Of a DNA stretch of 64,000 nucleotides, positions 60,654 through 64,000 are shown piece after piece. Made by a program: the position numbers and the translations under genes. The stretch lies in the NCBI GenBank assembly GCA_022376925.1, contig JAIOJX010000030.1, forward strand, positions 171,735,298 to 171,799,297, in the 5' to 3' direction. The notes under the pieces are model-generated. The model saw only the letters and a program-made list of their open reading frames with translations. It searched no databases and was not told where the DNA came from. The DNA is from Tragulus kanchil (lineage: Eukaryota > Chordata > Mammalia > Artiodactyla > Tragulidae). Position 1 is the stretch's first letter; each line of letters opens with the position of its first letter.

Positions 60654-61294
60654 GCTGACTAGCTTGCTCACCCTAGGTGCAGATGAGGCTGTGATCCGGA
60701 ACTGTATTACAGAACTACCAAGAGCCACCCAACAGAAGCCCCCACCCTCTGTGCTCAGCATTGTTCTTGGTACAAGGCAGCCTCTGGTTATCGCTTAGAT
60801 AACTAAGCTGTTTTGTGCCATGGGCCACTCCACTTGCTGCAGGTGAACCGCCGCTTCTGAGGAAGGTGAGACCTAGCCGCTGCAGTGCAGCCCAGACATC
60901 CAGAAGTTTGCTAATTATGATCATAATCAGCTCCCTGGTGTGATGTACTCTCTCCAAAGATTTCAATGTATGTTTACAGCGGTAACCACCACACAAATGA
61001 TCACCCTAAGACCAGAACATCGGACTGAAGGAGTCTCATCCAAAGTAAAGAATACAGACGTGACCTGTGGATGCCATGGAGATTCAGCAAAACACTGTAA
61101 GAACTCCAGAGCCCTTACTGGGGGCGTCTGGGGAGGGAGGCTATGCTGAAACCTTACATTTTTACCTCATCTCTCAGACTTAGACTCTGGTTTCAAAGCG
61201 GAGATAGTTAAGAAAAGAGGCACACGGTGGGTGGGGAGGAGAGGTTTCTTAAACTACCTTCTTCCCCCTCCCTCCACCTATCAACTCTTTCACT
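60654..61294. other. Unassigned DNA downstream of the env-like start
   Basis: Short frames only. If the env reading is right this would hold its continuation, but I recognise no transmembrane-subunit motif. Confidence 0.4.
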
Positions 61295-61458
61295 TTTGAA
61301 GGACCCTCCGTGCTGTTTTCCATGGTGGCTCCACCAGGTTGCCTTCCCAAGCACAGTATAGGTAGGTTTCCTTTTCCTCCACATCCTCTCCATCATTTGC
61401 TGTAGACCTTTTATTAATGGCCACTCTGACGCATGTGAGATGGTCCCTGATTTGCAAA
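61295..61458 (-). mobile_element. L1 ORF2 end, inverted 5' part
   Basis: The plus strand carries 'ctgttttccatggtggctcc' and 'ctccacatcctctccatcat', the antisense of the last part of L1 ORF2. It abuts a sense L1 piece from 61468 that starts slightly further along the element, as in twin-primed insertions. Confidence 0.7.
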
Positions 61459-61467
61459 AACTGTACC

Positions 61468-61590
61468 TCAAAAAGCTACAGGCACGCCTACGTTCACAGT
61501 GGCAGTATTCAAAATAGCCAAGGCCTAGACACAACCTAAATGCTCATCAACAGATAGATGGATAAATAAGATGTTCATGTATATACACAC
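61468..61590 (+). mobile_element. L1 ORF2 end, sense 3' part of the inverted element
   Basis: 'ctcaaaaagctacaggcacg', 'gtattcaaaatagccaaggc' and 'aaatgctcatcaacagatag' follow L1 order in sense. It stops where a second L1 begins. Confidence 0.7.
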
Positions 61591-62345
61591 ACATAAAACT
61601 ACAAAGAAGTACCACCTCTCACCAGTCAGAATGGCCATCATCACAAAGTCTACAAATAACTGCTAAAGAGAGTGAGAAAAGAGGGAACCCTCCTACACTG
61701 TTGGTGGGAATCTAAGTGGTGCAGCCACTATGGAGGAGAACAGCATGTAAGTTCCTTAAAAAACCTAAAAATAGGATTACCATGTGATCTGCACCCCCAC
61801 CCCTGGGCATATGTCCAGAGAAAACCATAATTCAAAAAGACACATGCACCCCTGTGTTCATGGCAGCACTATTCCCAATAGCCACGACATATAAACAACC
61901 TAAATGTCCACCAGCAGATGAATAGATAAAGAAGAGCTGTATATAAACACAGTGGGGCCTTATTCCTCAGAAGTAAAGAAGGAAATAAATAGTGCCATCT
62001 GCAGCAACATGGCTGGACCTAGAGATGATCACGGAAAGAGAAAGACAGACCATATGCTATTGTAAGTTCTATATGGAATCTAAAATATGAACCTATCTGT
62101 GAAGGAGAATCATAGAGAACAGCCTCGTGCTTACCAAGTGCAAGGAGGGTGAGGGAGGATGGACTGGGAGTTTGGGATTAGCAGATGCAGACTATTCCAT
62201 AGAGGATGGATAGACAACAACGGCCTAACTGAATAGTGCAGGGCACAATATCTTACACGCTTTAAAGAATGTATGTATGTGAATAACTGAGTCACCTCGC
62301 TGTGCGCCTGAAGCTAACACAACCTTGTACACCAGCTCTGCTTCA
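61591..62345 (+). mobile_element. L1 3' end, second element, sense
   Basis: It starts upstream of the previous piece in element order ('cctctcaccagtcagaatgg') and runs to the 3' UTR ('ccttgtacaccagctctgct'). It is thus a separate insertion or duplication. Most of it is ORF2 sequence with several frame breaks. Confidence 0.85.
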
Positions 62346-63113
62346 CTGAAAAAGTCGTCTCGTGAAGCCCTTCAGAGTTCCTTCCGTCTGTTAGAATGGA
62401 TGCTGCCAAATCAAACTCACTGAATAAAATAAGTAAGATTTTAAAATTCACTGGGGTACATTGTAAAAAATAAGTAATCCTATTCCTGTGGACATACATA
62501 ATTGTTTGTTTCTACTACGGTTATTAGCTGCCACTGGAGGGCCAGCTCTCTGTCACTGGAACAAAGCCTGTCTATCTCAGTCCTCAGTGGTATATGCTTA
62601 CTCGCCACCCTCACTGAAGAGGTTCTCCCGTATCCTCCCTGGCCTGCTCCTTTACTGTGCACCACCCTCCAGGCACCTGGGGCAAACCTGCGCAGAAACT
62701 TCACCCCAGAGCGTGAGAATTCTAATGCTGACAGACCTCTATTCCACGCCCGCCATCCCTGCCAGATATATATTCAACAGAGGAAAACTGTCACTCTGAA
62801 GTCCAGTCATCTCTCTTCCCTGCTCGAAATTCTCTGTGCTTAGTCACAGTAACATCCATGCTCCCATCCTGGTCCACAAGCCTCCATGATGGGACCCGCG
62901 GATCCCTCTAGACCTTCCACATGCTCGGACCTGCTCTAGTCCTGAGAACGGATCAAGCTCTGTCCTCTGCACGGCCTCTCCACTTGCTCAGGAACACATC
63001 TATATATTCACGGTCACCTTCCTTAAGGTCTTACCTTAATGACTGCCTTAAGGAGTAATATTAAAGCCTATTTTATGAACTTCTTTCTCAGCTAGTAACT
63101 ATATCTTAGACTA
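62346..63113. other. Unique DNA, possible old L2 remnant
   Basis: Cytosine-rich stretches at about 62620-62660 and 62850-62960 have the feel of an antisense L2 end, but the match is weak. No gene was recognised. The open frames at 62488-62843 overlap each other and lack motifs. Confidence 0.35.
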
Positions 63114-63341
63114 GTGGTATCTACCCATACCTGGAGGCAGGGAGTGGTATTTGTCCAAGATCAGAGACATTTTCAGTTGTCACAGCCATCTAAAGGGGGA
63201 TACTAATAGCAAATATTGGTAGAAGCCAGGGATGTTGTTAAATATGCTGTATTGCACAGGACACTTCTCCCCCTCACCGACCCACCAAAGCATTAGCCAA
63301 CTTAAAATGTCACTGTTGCAAAAACTGAGAAACCTTGGTCT
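63114..63341. mobile_element. MER5A-like hAT non-autonomous DNA transposon
   Basis: 'agacattttcagttgtcaca', 'agaagccagggatgttgtta' and 'gtattgcacaggacacttct', then 'aaaatgtcactgttgcaaaa', follow the order of MER5A. Ends resemble its terminal inverted repeats ('ctagtggtatctaccca' and 'actgagaaaccttgg'). It is diverged, as expected for its age. Confidence 0.75.
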
Positions 63342-64000
63342 AGCTCTGCCACTGCACTAAAAACTTGATGAAGGCTGTGCCTGCCCCAGCTTATTTACCT
63401 GTGGTCCCAGAACCTAACAGATACCCTACTGGATGCATGAGTGGATAATATCAAGGGAAAAAGAGCAGGTGAAATCCCTAAGAGTAGAAACTATCCAAAC
63501 ACAGAGACCTCACATTCAACTAGGGATCCAGTTCTTTTGGGATGGTCCCATTGAAATAAGCATCCTTGACCAGGATGCTTCTACCTGAAGCAACAAGTAC
63601 CCCTCTGTTGGAATCCTTGTCATGTACAAAGCTAGAGATCTATAGCAAAAGTAGACTCAGCCAAAGGTGAGGGACTGCAGGGCATAAACAGAAAAAGCCT
63701 CCCGTCTGCCCCCCAGTGGTCTAGGGCAGCAGTGCAGCGCCCGTCCTCTTCAGGGCACTGTCCTTGGAGGGGCCGATGGTATTCATACAGTCTGGAAACA
63801 CTAAAGGTCTCCGACTTAGTGGCCAGTATTCCGCTATGGAACAAATTATGGATCCAGAGGGGACTACAGTGAGACATCCCTCTTCTGTAACATCTCAGGG
63901 GCATAGTGATGATTGTATTTGGTATTTCTGGAGAAATCACCTCATCATTAAAAAATAAAATTACTCTAGAAAAAATGTTCTAATTTGTATGCAAACAAAC
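63342..64000. other. Unique DNA, no gene recognised
   Basis: A 64-codon plus frame at 63764-63958 and a 102-codon minus frame at 63632-63940 overlap. Neither shows a known motif. The sequence ends in an AT-rich tract. Confidence 0.4.

Noticed and set aside
63632..63958. Overlapping open frames at the right end of the window
   Set aside because: The two strands overlap, neither shows a known motif, and I see no convincing splice signals. They are left as unassigned DNA.

Overview
The window is nuclear DNA from a ruminant, probably a bovid or close relative. The evidence is its repeats. It carries Bov-tA/BovA SINEs, a BovB (RTE-type) LINE fragment whose minus-strand reading matches the end of the BovB reverse transcriptase, tRNA-Glu-derived CHR-type SINEs typical of cetartiodactyls, and artiodactyl L1. 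I found no protein-coding exon, rRNA, functional tRNA, CpG island or promoter that I can support. The long open readings are SINE, L1 or microsatellite translations, or unremarkable chance frames, so the window reads as intergenic or intronic DNA.

Its dominant property is a regular structural oddity. Between 1 and 60319 I count 20 separate direct tandem duplications by eye. Nineteen have a period of about 1.07-1.21 kb and one of about 1.75 kb. The sequence differs each time, the copies are almost identical, and they are separated by 0 to about 40 bases. Several are chained, so that copy B of one overlaps copy A of the next and some segments occur three times. Where copies differ, the differences are mostly small deletions and scrambled bases near the end of copy A or the start of copy B. 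Short spacers are often a degraded version of the sequence that precedes copy A. The best explanation is that fragments of roughly 2-6 kb, overlapping by about 1.1 kb and with poor-quality ends, were concatenated without merging. About 23 kb of the 64 kb appears redundant, so the real locus is probably near 41 kb. Nothing after 60319 is duplicated.

Layout: 1-4.7 kb has a CHR SINE with target-site duplications, two inverted copies of an ancient mammalian repeat, and an old L1 3' end. From 4.9 to 19.7 kb there is mostly unique DNA with a diverged local repeat (5.6/9.8 kb), Bov-tA copies and microsatellites. From 19.7 to 24.9 kb lie BovB, Bov-tA, and an L1 with a CHR SINE nested in it. From 24.9 to 32.1 kb the DNA is mostly unique. 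From 32.1 to 39 kb lie two minus-strand L1 copies in series, the second with decayed ORF2 reverse-transcriptase readings. From 39 to 54 kb there are CHR and Bov-tA SINEs, TA/CA microsatellites and more minus-strand L1. From 54 to 61 kb there are possible endogenous-retrovirus remnants: a protease-like DTGA motif and a broken env-like start with a signal peptide and a CWIC motif. From 61.3 to 63.3 kb lie a twin-primed L1, a second L1 end and a MER5A-like element.

I did not find a new biological system. The duplication pattern is the notable signal and I rate an assembly artefact far more likely than biology. All coordinates were aligned by hand and may be off by a few bases.
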